Shown: in pieces, positions 24,653 through 35,454 of the stretch
Layout of the letters: each line of letters begins with the position of its first letter
Numbering within the stretch: the stretch's first letter is position 1
Origin: Alopecurus myosuroides
Taxonomy: Eukaryota; Streptophyta; Magnoliopsida; Poales; Poaceae
Length of the DNA stretch: 64,000 nt
Direction of reading: 5' to 3'
Assembly: GCA_028641055.1 (NCBI GenBank)
Contig: CM054059.1
Span: 437,250,515 to 437,314,514 of the forward strand
Notes under the pieces: generated by a model
Told to the model about the DNA's origin: nothing
Seen by the model: only the letters and a program-made list of their open reading frames with translations
Databases searched by the model: none
Program-made: the position numbers and the translations under genes

Positions 24653-26500
24653 CTACATCTCCAGGCTTTTTAGGATCATGGGAAGACCAAACTTGGGCCG
24701 CAACGTGATCACGTCCATCGGGGCATGGACGTACTTAGGAGACAGGGAGAAGGAGAACCTCTGAAGAATCACGGCGATGACGGCCTTGGCTTCGATCATC
24801 GCGAAGTTCTGCCCTATGCACGACCTTGGCCCACTGGAGAAAGATAACAAGGCATTGGGATGCTTTGCAGCCATGGTCACACCATTCTGGAACCTCAGAG
24901 GCTTGAATTCATCAGCGTCCTCACCCCAAACCTCCTTATCACGGTGTATGGTCGCGATGGGGATCGTCAGAACCGTGCCTTTAGACACTTTGATGCCACC
25001 GACCTCGAGATTTGCACCCGCCTTTCTCTGCATGATCGATACAGGGGCGTATAACCTGAGAGTTTCCAGTAGGAACATGTTTACCAGGCTCAGCTTGTTG
25101 AGCATGTCGCCGGTGGGAACCTCATCGCCACACTCTGTCAGCACCTCCTCCCTGAGCTTCTCCTGCCACTCCGGGTGCGTGCTCAGCAAGAACATGGTCC
25201 ATGTGAGTAGGTGCGAGGTGGTGTCGTGCCCGGCGAAGAAGAAGGTCTTGCACTCGTCGATGATCTCGTCCATACTCAGAAGCGGGATCCGTCCATGCTC
25301 CGGTGCGCACGCCTCCAACATGAGCCCGAGCAAGTCGTTTCCGTAGCCCGTGATGTCTTTGGTTGCGAGCCGGCTTTTGATGATGTTCATGAGCATGGTC
25401 CTCACCTCATTGTCAAGCTTCCATATCCTGAGGTTCTTTCTGGTTGGAAGGTACCTGGTTAATTTGCCAAACACACTTGTAAATATAATTTCTTTTGCAC
25501 GAAACCGTGTACGGTGTGCATTGATTTGAGCTGACAAAGGTAAAATAGTACTAGGAACTTGTATTCACCTAAATCCTGGGATTTGGACGTTGAATGCGGT
25601 GGAGAAGGCAAGAAACTGGAGCTCCCTCTGCGCCAAAAAGACTTTCCCCCCCTCCGTGTAGCTGCTCCCGAACGCCGTGCGGGAGATCACGTCCGCGGTT
25701 AGCTCCTCAAACTGTCTGCTCAGCTCGATCTCCACTTGGCCGCCCTTCTCCAACTTGGCTTTCCACTCCGACATCTTGGACCCGGCACAGTCGGACATGG
25801 TCACCGTCATCATCTATATACGGTGTGCCAATTAATTGTCAACGCTAAAAACGTCAGCGAAAGTGACACGCGTGCTAAGCTTAGTTAAGAAATACAAAAG
25901 ACAGACGTCGTGCGAACGCACGCATACATACCTTGAGCTTGTCCATGTTGAAGGCAGGGTGCACGACCTTCCGGTGGCGCTTCCAGTCGTCGCCGTCGGC
26001 GAAGACGAGCCCCTTGCCGAGCAGGCGGACGATGTCCGGGTTCCCGACGTTCTTGGGGTAGAGCCCGTTGCGGTCGAAGAGCACCTGCTTCACCATGTTC
26101 ACGTCCGCCACGCACACGCTCGGCCTCGGCCCGAACCAGTACAGGAACGTGCGTCCTGCAGGGTACACACAGACAAGATAAGAACATGAAGTATGTCATC
26201 GAATTATTGAAGGAATTATTACTGCAGGTTCAGTTTGGTACCGTGGATGGGGATCCATTTGCGGAAGTGCGGCTGCACCATGGGCACGAAGTCGTGGGAG
26301 CCGACGTCCAGCGCGTTGCCGGCGCTCTCGGCGCGGAGCTGCTTGATCTCGCCGAGGTTCCCGGCGAAGAACTTGTAGCCCGGCCCGCCCACGCCCTGCG
26401 CGCGGAGCTGCCTGGTGATGGCGCGCGGCCGGAACACCAGCGCGTTGAACGCCCACGAGGCCAGCACCGCAGCCACCATCCAGACGAGACCCGTGATCAT
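24653..26500 (-). CDS. Cytochrome P450, CYP72 clan, CYP709-like
   Basis: Four exons with GT-AG introns: 26500-26242, 26155-25932, 25813-25569 and 25454-24653, giving 509 residues, the usual P450 length. The N-terminus (MITGLVWMVAAVLASWAFNA) is a membrane anchor, so the enzyme should sit on the ER and receive electrons from P450 reductase. Motifs: oxygen-binding AGHDTTS (317-323), ETLR (373-376), FKPLRF (426-431) and heme loop FSSGPRSCIG with Cys455. The overall pattern resembles grass CYP709 enzymes, some of which hydroxylate fatty acids in-chain; the substrate here is unknown. The start at 26500 is preferred because a TATAAATA lies upstream at 26672-26665, while the more distant in-frame Met at 26773 lies beyond that box. 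No stops or lost motifs: likely functional. Confidence 0.93.
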
Positions 26501-26664
26501 GGTGGTGAGTTGGGATTGAGTGCTGATCAAGGTCAGCGGGGGCTCTGAAGGTACGGTGGTGGCGGAGAAGATATCAGCGACCTGCTGTCGGTTCTGCTTG
26601 TGAGCTGAGACTAGTAGGAAGTGTGTGTGATTCTGTAGTATGAGACTCGGGACGACGAGGGCGA

Positions 26665-26672
26665 TATTTATA
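26665..26672 (-). promoter_or_regulatory. TATA box of the P450 gene
   Basis: TATAAATA on the minus strand, about 165 bases before the chosen start codon, leaving room for a 5' leader of about 130 bases. Confidence 0.65.
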
Positions 26673-27059
26673 CGGGTTTGTGGCTGCGCTTTGACCATTG
26701 GTCCTCGTGTACATTTTGGGTTGCTGCCCGAGCGCGCCTGGAAACAGTACAGAAAGAGAGACGCGCGTCTCATCTCCTTTGCGGCGGTGCTGCGTTGCGA
26801 CTTGCGAGTGGCATCAGCTGTGATGCAATTAATTTCCGCGCACCACCTAGTGATGGTCTCAAAAGAAAAGAAAAGCTAGAGATGGTCTCCAGCTCGTGGG
26901 AATGTGTGGTTTGGCTGGAGCCGTCGGACGAACGCATGCATGCTCCTGGAGGTCGATATCGACGTGGGTATCGGCACGAGGGCTTCTAGAGAAGGAAACT
27001 AGCAAGCAACCCTTGACTCCACTGTCATGGTCAGAGGCATCTCTGAAAAATACATACAA
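26673..27059. other. P450 upstream region
   Basis: No gene or element ends recognised. It probably includes distal promoter sequence of the P450 gene. Confidence 0.35.
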
Positions 27060-27260
27060 AAAATATTTAGGGGTAATCTTTAAAAAATGCCTGCAATAAT
27101 CCGATATTTAGGGGCGTTTATTGAAAGTGACTATAAAAATACGACCTTTAGGGGTACTTTTCAAAAGTTCCCGCAGTAATCCAATCTTTTGAGGCATTTT
27201 TAGATAGTGCCGGTAAAAATTGATTTTTTGAAGCAATTTTCAAAGTGTTTGTAAAATGTG
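27060..27260. repeat. Degenerate tandem repeat, period about 42 bp
   Basis: TTTAGGGG(T/C)...AA...(A/T)GCC(T/G)G...AAT(C/A)CGA-type units recur about five times with strong divergence (starting near 27067, 27109, 27149, 27189 and 27227). Function unknown. Confidence 0.5.
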
Positions 27261-27547
27261 TTTGTAGCCCGTGTAAAAAGACAAAAAAAATGTGTTTGTA
27301 AAATGCCTTTTTAACATTGAATTTTGTGTTTCTACACACGATACAGAACATATCAATTTTTCGTGGAACAACTTCACGAGCAGATAGAATGAAGAGATTT
27401 ACATGCGGAAATTTTTTGTTCAAATTTTTTGATATTTGGAAACAAGCACGTACTCCCAAGTGCCAAAACGCCCGCTACCGGTTTAAAAACCTTTCTGAAA
27501 CACATTTTTCAAACCGAAATCCAGAAAGAAAAAAAACACTTTATTTA

Positions 27548-27615
27548 CTCCCTCTCAAAGTTGGACAAAAGTAATTTTGTCCAACTTTGAGACAATTAAT
27601 TTGGGACGGAGAGAG
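27548..27615. mobile_element. Short Stowaway-like MITE, TSD TA
   Basis: A 68-bp element starting CTCCCTCTCAAAGTTGGAC and ending in the inverted form GGGACGGAGAGAG, with TA at 27546-27547 and 27616-27617. Internally deleted compared with 120-280 bp relatives in this window. Confidence 0.85.
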
Positions 27616-27665
27616 TACATAGAAGGTAACAGTAGTAGCGGCCGTGATACTCAATTCCAGAGTAA

Positions 27666-28431
27666 GAGCATCTCTAACATACAAAATTCCGGTAGGTTTA
27701 CGGTTCCACACCATTACTTTGTCTAGAACAGACACTGCAAAAATTTACGGACTTGTAAACGTTTTGAGGCCACTGGAGATGGAAGCCACACCTCCCTATA
27801 TATACCGTTTGGAGACCAATATACAGGCCAAGAACTGGCCGAAATTCTCTGCCTTGTCCCCGCGTCGTCGTCCGTACCGGACCCTCCATCCATCAATTTC
27901 TCGACGCACGGGTAAAATTGTACACTGCCGTTCGGCACTCCTAAAAGTCGTTCAGGTTGCTGCTGATCCGTATCGATCCCAGCGCCTTGGCCCTCCACTC
28001 CGCCGTGCGTGCTCACGCTTCAACCGCTATAGGCAGCAGCTTGCTGTCTCTCTTCCCATCCCAATCCATATATCTACCTCTAATTTCACCACACATAGGT
28101 TGCCATGCGCCAAATCTCTTGTTTGCTAGCTAGAACACCACCGTATGATGGGCTTGACCAGCTAGGTTGCCATGAGCATGTGTCGGACTTCGTTCTATGA
28201 GAACACGGTTTTGACGATGCGCGAGGTTAGCGAGCCAGTTTGATTTGCTTAAGAACGAAGCAATGAGATTGGATTTGGTCACAAAGATGCCTAATTTGTC
28301 GGAGTGGATTGTGGTGTTGGGAGGAAGAAGAAGCCTCTATTCGATTTTACAGTCTGGTTTACAAACGGAATAGCCTAAACTGGAAACGCGTTATACGGAT
28401 CCAATTTTTATAGTGTCTGCTAGAGATGGTC
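27666..28431. mobile_element. PIF/Harbinger MITE, TSD TAA
   Basis: Terminal repeats GAGCATCTCTAAC (left) and, inverted, GACCATCTCTAGC (right) are flanked by TAA at 27663-27665 and 28432-28434. The 766-bp interior has no convincing gene. It would be mobilised by a Harbinger transposase in trans. Confidence 0.8.
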
Positions 28432-29129
28432 TAAGAAGAACAAACGTGAACAATTTTCAAGTTGTTTTCACAAACGGCCGCCGCAAGGCAGAAGTGGTGA
28501 CGGACGGGCTGACAACCCCATGGTCGGCCACTTGCACTAGTAGAAAAAAGGCCTACAGTCCCGGTTCGCCAGGCCCATTAATCCCGTCCGGGCAACCGGG
28601 ACTACCTACGCGCGACTAAAGGCCCCCGCCTATAGTCCCGCCACTTACGGACTGGGACTAAAGGACCGTCCACGTGGGCGGGTGGCGGAGGACATTTAGT
28701 CCCGGTTGGCCACATGAACCGGGACTAGATTTATTTCGTAATTTTTTAGTTCATTTGGTTTCTAATTATTTTTCTCACCTTTTTTCACTCCTTTTTTTTC
28801 ACTCCTTTTTTTCACTCCCTTTTTTTTTCAGAATTTGTATTATTTGCTTAGTGTACGTCTAACTAAGATTATCTCTAGTCAAATTACTTACTCATGGTCA
28901 AACTTCCCGCTCGGTCACCCATCCTCCCACTACTCTAGCACTAGCACGCTTAACTTCCGAGTTCCATCCCGTCCCGAATCCAAGTGTTTCTCACGCATGT
29001 ATGTGATAGTAGTATCATATCAATCTTATTAACATGTTGGTCGATGCCATATTTCTTTATTATTTGAATTTCAAATAAATCTTTTAATAAACAAAAGTAA
29101 TGATGTAATTAATAATTTTGAATAAATAC

Positions 29130-29460
29130 AAATAATATATCAAAAAATTAAGAAAAATAGAACTAATTCATTTTAAAATCTTAAAAATACAAATAATATA
29201 TCAAAAATGAAGAACAATAATACTAATTCATTTTAAAATCTTAAAAATGAAAATAATATATCAAAAAATGAAGAACAATAATACTAATTCATTTGAAAAT
29301 CTTAAAATGAAAAGAATATATCAAAAATGAAGAAAAATAATACTAATTCATTTTAAAATCTTAAAAATACAAATAATATATCAAAAAATGAAGAAAAATA
29401 ATACTAATTCATTTTAAAATCTTAAAATGAAAAAATATATCAAAAATGAAGAACAATAAT
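29130..29460. repeat. 60-bp AT-rich tandem repeat, five copies
   Basis: CTAATTCATTTTAAAATC recurs at about 29163, 29223, 29284, 29343 and 29404, a period of 59-61 bp. It lies between the exonuclease stop codon and the left end of the CACTA element. Confidence 0.9.
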
Positions 29461-29482
29461 ACAAATAATATTCATTACATGC

Positions 29483-29592
29483 ATAGAGTCGATCACACAT
29501 AACACAAACATAGAGTCGATCACACATAACACAAACATAGAGTCGATCACATTCATAACATATATAGAGTCGATCATATAACACAAACATAA
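29483..29592. repeat. 27-bp tandem repeat, four copies
   Basis: ATAGAGTCGATCACACATAA-type units start at about 29483, 29510, 29537 and 29564. They lie about 90 bp downstream of the exonuclease stop codon, so would fall in its 3' UTR. Confidence 0.88.
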
Positions 29593-29679
29593 CTCTCACA
29601 AAAGATATCCATTACATATATATACTAATTAAGATACCCATTTCATGCGCGCATATATATCGAACGCATATATACATAT

Positions 29680-30379
29680 CTATGGCTCCGCCGAGTAGAT
29701 GCGGAACAACTCGTACGAGACATATGCATCTACTGCGGCATACTTGACGTTCGTCAAGTCCAGTGGGGTCTTCTCCCAATAACGGTGATTCTTCGAGGGG
29801 AAATCAGTCTTCATCCTGTCGTAGCCCTGGTGGATGAAGGTAGTTGCCATGACAGCCATCCCGGTCTTTGGCCCGTTCAACTGGATAAGATTCTGAAGAT
29901 CAATGTAGTGATCTTCAGGTATCATAATACCAATGCGCATCAACTTCACACGGTCTTGCGTGATGTCAACGCTGCAAAAGTCAAACCCCATGTTGACAAG
30001 AAAATCAACAAGGGCCGGACAATGCTTTGAACTACTGCAACAACAAAAATAGGATATGTGTTAGATATGTTGCAACACATGTATTCTTCACATGCAACAA
30101 AAAAATCGAATTATGCAAGATTGTACGTGTGCTTTACCTTGACCATTGGAAGATCAACACGGACTGCTTGAACGCAATCTGGATGACGGCGACATCCCTC
30201 TGATTCGCCGTGTACTCCAGATCGAGGCCAAAGAACCGGTGTTCATCGGGAGATGCAAGATAGAGCTCGGTCAAATAACCAAGAGCCAAGGGCAGCCTCT
30301 CGGAACTGTTGGTGTAGAGCACGTCCAGAACCTTGCCGCATGGTGTGGGACCTTCGTATTGCTGCCAAACTTCAGCCAT
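29680..30379 (-). CDS. DEDDy 3'-5' exonuclease (WRN/RNase D-like) inside a CACTA element
   Basis: Exon 1 30379-30138, intron 30137-30035 (donor AG|GTAAAG, acceptor TTGTTGTTGCAG), exon 2 30034-29680; 198 residues with no stop. Motif ExoI is GLDLEYT (D53, E55), ExoII is VDITQDRVKL (D108 the likely metal ligand) and ExoIII is KYAAVDAY (Y179, D183), so all four DEDDy acidic residues and the Tyr are present. In this family the enzyme removes nucleotides from DNA or RNA 3' ends using two metal ions; plant members resemble the WRN exonuclease domain without a helicase. At about 200 residues it is the bare catalytic domain. No targeting signal is evident. Position within the transposon suggests capture of a host gene together with its intron. 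Expression is unknown. Confidence 0.85.
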
Positions 30380-30536
30380 TGCGTGTGTGTGCTTGGTGGA
30401 TCGAGAAGAGATGAGGAGGAAGAAGAGAGTACAGTACAGAGAGCGAGAGGAAGAAACAGAGAGCGAGTGGAATGGCGCCCTTCTGCCTCGCTTGCGAAAT
30501 AAAAACCGCCGCGGGGGAGGCGAGAAGTTTGATCTT

Positions 30537-30656
30537 TAGTCCCGGTTGGCCACGGGAACGGGGAATAAAGGACCAATAGTCCCGGTTGGCCACGGGAACG
30601 GGGAATAAAGGACCAATAGTCCCGGTTGGCCACGGGAACGGGGAATAAAGGACCAA
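30537..30656. repeat. 40-bp perfect tandem repeat, three copies, CACTA subterminal
   Basis: TAGTCCCGGTTGGCCACGGG begins each of three identical 40-bp units at 30537, 30577 and 30617, with a diverged fourth start at 30657. They lie upstream of the exonuclease start and are expansions of the CACTA subterminal motif. Confidence 0.92.
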
Positions 30657-30844
30657 TAGTCCCGGGCGGCCAGGTCAACCGGAATTAATTCCCTCCACGC
30701 GCCGCAACGCGCTTCCCAACCCGCGACGTATGACCTTCTGTCGCGGGTCTCCTCCCGACCCGGGACTAAAGACTCATTAGTCACGGTGCGCGACGTTTGG
30801 GGACTGATGCTGGCGTACCGAAGGCCTTTTTTCTACTAGTGTTG

Positions 30845-31179
30845 GTTTATTCCAATTGACCTTTCTTCCTCGTTAAGAATCCATTTTTCTTGTCAAGGAG
30901 GGTCCTTGCCGAACAAGACAACACTTTGGCTAACAATCACCGCATACACGGATATATTGACGGGCTTGTGGCGTTGGGACGCGATTGCTGCAGTTTTATT
31001 TGCAGAAGAAGAGTTGAAGTAGGTAATTGATGGAATACGATAATGACTTGCGAGAATACTGAAAATACCGAACCAATTAACATCTACACCACGTACACTG
31101 TCTTCAACGAACTCCCTCCACCAGCCCAAGCTAGAGCCTTGAGTTTCCATCCATAACCATAAACGACACTTCAGTTTAT
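30845..31179. other. Intergenic, no gene seen
   Basis: Flank of the CACTA insertion. Short open frames only. Confidence 0.35.
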
Positions 31180-31301
31180 CTCCCTCCGTCTCATATTAAT
31201 TGTCTTTAAGTTAGATAAAAGTGGATGAATATAGACATAGTTTAATGTTAGATACGTTCACTTTTGTCCAACTTTGAGACATTAATTTGATACGAAGCGA
31301 G
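31180..31301. mobile_element. Stowaway-like MITE, decayed
   Basis: Left end CTCCCTCCGTCTCATATTAA, right end degenerate (GATACGAAGCGAG). A TA follows at 31302-31303; the left duplication is imperfect. The inner arms AAAAGTGGA and CACTTTT pair. Confidence 0.78.
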
Positions 31302-31303
31302 TA

Positions 31304-32012
31304 CGACCAACAACTCGTGTGCAAGGTGTTTCAGATGGCTGAATTCTGCCGTTACCGCAGCACACGCTCTGCCTCGTTTGTCTATGCCCTGCTGTAGTCA
31401 TTGTCAGTCTCCCAGCCTGTTGTCCTTGGCAACCAACGTTTACTAGTAACTTTTTGCTAGCCGACGTGATGTACTCCGTACCTTTTTCTTCTTCTTTTGC
31501 GACGATGGATGCAGTTCGAGGTAGCTGGCGGTTTTGAGTTGATCAAAGATGAACACTTTAACAGTCAACATAGTTGACGTACACGTGTACGCTGCCAGCA
31601 CGTCATTACGCGCCCACTCATCGACATCTCCCGATCAAAGTGTTTCCAACATCTCTACCAGAGAAGCGCCGTTAGTACTCTCGCCGGTCATTCAACATTG
31701 TCTTGTAAAACGGCGTCTTTTCATGTCAGCGTAGGACGGGTGTCGAGGTATTGAGAGCATCTTCATCACCTTCCAACTTCTATCTGGTACCCTCGACTTT
31801 GATTCTCTTTGGGTGTGTCGGATGTCTGTCCAACACATAGGATGCTGCCCACACCGGCACCCCCCAAACGGCTTGACCCTGTCATTTTGTACATACATCA
31901 ATTTTTTCTGCCACATGTATTGCAAAATTCAACAAGTAAAAAAACATAGTACTTATTACAACAATTTAAGTAAACAGTCTAAGTTCACAATTTAAAAACC
32001 TAAATATGGCCA
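31304..32012. other. Intergenic, no gene seen
   Basis: No element ends or domains recognised. Confidence 0.35.
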
Positions 32013-32309
32013 TAAGAGCAACTCTAGCGGAGCCCGTAAACGCGGAACTGAAAACACGATTTTCAGTTCGCGTTTTCGCTGTTTTTAGGGTTCGTGGTGG
32101 AGGGGAGCTTAGCGGAGCCCGTAAACAAAAACTGGATAATGATAAATTATGAAATTCGCGGGAATAGATACGGACGAACACTTGCAATTCCGAACTGAAC
32201 TCGAACACAAACGATAGTAATCATATATAAACCCTACACTACTAGGGGGAAAATGCCCCACATCGTCTTCTTCGTCGGGGCTTCTTCTTCTCCCTCCGCC
32301 GCGCCGTCT

Positions 32310-32437
32310 TCAGTCGAAGTCGGAGTCGAGGGAGAACTCGCAGCTGGAGGAGGCCGCCTGCTGCACTAATTGGGACGCCGCAATGGCGTCCCACTCCTGC
32401 TTCTCCTGCCGCAGCTCCTCGTCCCCACGGAGGGTGC
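32310..32437 (-). pseudogene. Harbinger cargo ORF, 3' piece
   Basis: Reads LRGDEELRQEKQEWDAIAAS, then QLVQQAASSSCEFSLDSDFD and a stop at 32310. It joins in frame to the 5' piece once the LTR insertion (32438-37238) and the duplicated bases are removed. The tail is acidic. Family not recognised. Confidence 0.6.
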
Positions 32438-33359
32438 TGTCACACCGCAGATTTGGGACACTTGTAACACATGAGGGATACCATTTTTATGAGCCAACAA
32501 AAACTTTTTAATGCACTTGTGTAATCCAACATTATGTAATGAACCATGGTTATCTATGCAATGCAAGCAATCTTTGATTCAAAATAATCATTCACTTTGT
32601 TTTCTGATGTTTTCTGAATATTTCTGGATTGTTTTCCACTTGGTGATCTTGAGATTGTTCATCAAAATTCAGTGTTGTATTCAACTTATAAAAGATATTT
32701 GGTTTGTTTAGAATCAATAAAACAATTTGGCAAAAGACTACACCAATGTTTTCCTTAAGGTTTTCTATAGAAACTCATTTCAAAAAAAATAAGCCAATTA
32801 GGTGTTTTTCACCCTTGTTATCTATATGCTAGAAAGTCATATTTTGTGTTTTCTTGGCATGGATGTGATCTATATTATATGGACTACAAATTGGTTAACT
32901 TGGTTTGAAATTTTGAATTACAGAAACTATCAATTTCTTGATGTTTTTGTGTTAAGAAAATAAGACAAAATTAGTGTTTTCTGGAAAACAGAGAAAAACC
33001 TAAACTAGCTGTTTTTCCACCTTGTTTTCATTGATCATTTGAATTTCAAATTTGGTTTATTTTGCTGTTAATGAAAGTACAAATGTTGCTTAACACAACC
33101 ATACTTGGAAAACAAAATTTGAAGATGATTTGGTTCATGAAAACAACAGCAACATATGGCTAATCCATTCTGATCAACCAAGACTTAGAAAATTTCTAAG
33201 TCATTAACTGAAACTGAATTTTCTGCAGAAACAGTGAAATGGCACGAAATTCAAATGCTTATAACTTGAGTTTGGATGATCCATTTGCTGCACGGTTTGG
33301 ACCTTCTAGAAGCCTAGTCAGCACCCTTTGTTTCTACCCCTTAGCCACCAAGTCAATTT

Positions 33360-34220
33360 GAGCACAGAGGGAGAGAGAGCGTGGGATTCAGAGAGAGAAA
33401 CGAGGGCGAGCGTCATGGGCTTCTGATAGAGCTCGCCACTGTCGCGTGCCACAGTGCGCACCTGCGAATTTCTTTCTGTTTCCTTGCCGTTGCGACCATT
33501 GACCGCCCCTAGTCGCGCCCCTGGACACTCCCAAGGGGCAAGAGCCTGGTATGGGCACGCCAGGGCGCGCACGAGCGCGTCTCACTGACGCCCGAGGCCA
33601 CCCGAGCATGCACACGGCCGCCCCGCCCCTATTAAGCCACAGCAAGGCCACGGCCTCGCTACCCACTCCCGCACAGCACCAAGCACTCACCCCCGAACCC
33701 ACCCACAAGCACGATGAACACCCAGCTAGCCTAGATTGCCGGAGAAACACCGCGGCCACCGCGGACAGTCGAGGTGGGACGCGCACACCTGGAGCCACCC
33801 CAGCCCTTTCTTTCACTCTCAAACGATTCCCCACCCTCCGTAGATTGTGCCTGACGTGTTCCCGTGTTTCCTCGCTTGCGGGATCACCGGAGATCTCGTC
33901 GGAGCCGCCGCGGGATGCCTGCACCGCGCCATCGATTGGAGCCATCTCACGCCGCGTTCTCGACGCCCCTGCACAGCCTCGAGCCCTGCGACTCCCTCGA
34001 CCACTCGCCACCCGCCTGCAAACCCCCTAGGTGAGCAATCGCTTCGAAGTTCGCCGCCGGCCGCGCGTGGTTCTGTTGAGAGAGAAAAGAGAGAGGATAG
34101 TTGTGGACGATGGTCATGCGCCGTTGATCGCGAGATCAACGACCACGTTTAAACCGCGAAGCGGTACGCGCGCGTCGCGTGCCGTGGAAGCGAGGTGGGC
34201 CGCGCGCCCGTGTGCTGCTC
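33360..34220 (+). other. GC-rich, gene-like block inside the solo LTR
   Basis: A CpG-rich stretch in an otherwise AT-rich LTR. It ends a leader-like segment with a good splice donor, CCCCCTAG|GTGAGC, near 34030. Open frames on both strands are GC-bias artefacts. It probably represents the LTR's promoter-proximal transcribed leader. Confidence 0.4.
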
Positions 34221-35293
34221 GGCCCGTGGAACGGTTTCTTTTTCCTTTTTGAAAATGAACTAAATCTGACGCTTTGCTTTAATCGTGTTAAAAAATGTTA
34301 AACTCAAAAATAAAATCCACTAAAATTACCAGTGATAGATATACAAATTCTTGAACGGATGCAACTTACCAAACTATATTTGAACCTTGTTTGAACAACT
34401 GAAAAATGATGAACTACACACTGTATGTTAAGGAAAAAATGCAATAACTTTTGTTTGGAATGTTCAAATTGTGCAAACTAAAATTCCTCGAGTAGCCCTT
34501 GACTAGATCTACCAGCAGAACTTAACCTCACATCAAGGTGAGCTACCATTTGGAAATTCCATCCGATTTGGTAAAAGTCCAATAGCACATTCTAGGATTT
34601 TTAGGATTTGTTTGAAAACACCTTTTGATGTGAATCCAAGTGGATCAGTTAGATAATGGATAGATCTATGATATCCTAGGTTGGTGTGATTTTTAGAGCT
34701 CTAGATTAATTTTGGTAGTAGATCTAAATTTTGCACTTTTCTGTTAGAAATAAAATGTGTAGATTTGATTTGTGAATAATTGCTTGCTAGTGTTATTTTG
34801 TTTTCTAGCATGTTTAGATGTTGTGCTTAGTATTATAATGTTTTTTTCTCACAGATCTAGCATGTTAGAAAGTTTGTGCATGTTTAGTATGAAACTAGTA
34901 TGAGCATAGTAGTATTCTCTAGTTTTATTTTATTTAATCGTGTGATGCAAATGCTTAGCTAGTTTTTTATCCAAGTTGTTAGGAATATTTTTTGGTGAGT
35001 CCAGTACCATTTTGGTACTGGTTAGTACTTGTTTTCATATCTGTTAGGATGCATATTGTTCTTTAGAGATGCATGTGTAGATTTAGTATTTATTACTCAT
35101 AGTGTTGTTTTCACTAGAATAGCTAGTACTATTTTTGCTATAGGAATATTTTGTTTTCCACAAGATGGACCAGAGGATTAGTACCTCTTGAATGTCATAG
35201 AAAACTTAGTGGAACACCCAATGGTTCCATCTCATTTTGTTGAGAAATGATCTATCTCAACCATAGTAGTTGTAGTAATAATATTAAATATTA

Positions 35294-35454
35294 CTCCCTC
35301 CGTATCAAAATGTAAGATGTTTTAGCTTTTTATTGACAAAACGTACCTAGACATGTTTTAGTGTAAGATGCATATGAATCTACACACTAAAACATGTCTA
35401 GATACGTTTTGTCTACGAAAAGCTAAAACATCTTACATATCGATACGGAGGGAG
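35294..35454. mobile_element. Stowaway-like MITE, TSD TA
   Basis: A 161-bp element with ends CTCCCTCCGTATC and inverted GATACGGAGGGAG, long paired arms (ACATGTTTTAGTGT), and TA at 35292-35293 and 35455-35456. Confidence 0.93.

Larger units (their letters stand above)
28535..30841. mobile_element. CACTA transposon carrying an exonuclease gene, TSD TTG
   Basis: Terminal inverted repeats CACTAGTAGAAAAAAGGCCT (28535) and its inverse, ending at 30841, are flanked by TTG at 28532-28534 and 30842-30844. Subterminal CCCGGTT(G/C)GCC motifs in both orientations fit the CACTA class. The 2307-bp element contains no CACTA transposase. Its only gene is an intact two-exon 3'-5' exonuclease (29680-30379, minus). 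It also holds a 60-bp AT-rich satellite, a 27-bp repeat and a three-copy 40-bp repeat. Confidence 0.94.

Noticed and set aside
24777..25346. 189-residue plus-strand open frame
   Set aside because: Antisense shadow of the last P450 exon.
29130..29592. CRISPR-like array of repeats
   Set aside because: Units are directly adjacent without unique spacers and sit in a plant transposon; ordinary tandem repeats.
33388..34152. Open frames of up to 207 residues on both strands
   Set aside because: GC-rich leader of the solo LTR; no domain, mutually overlapping, no conserved start.
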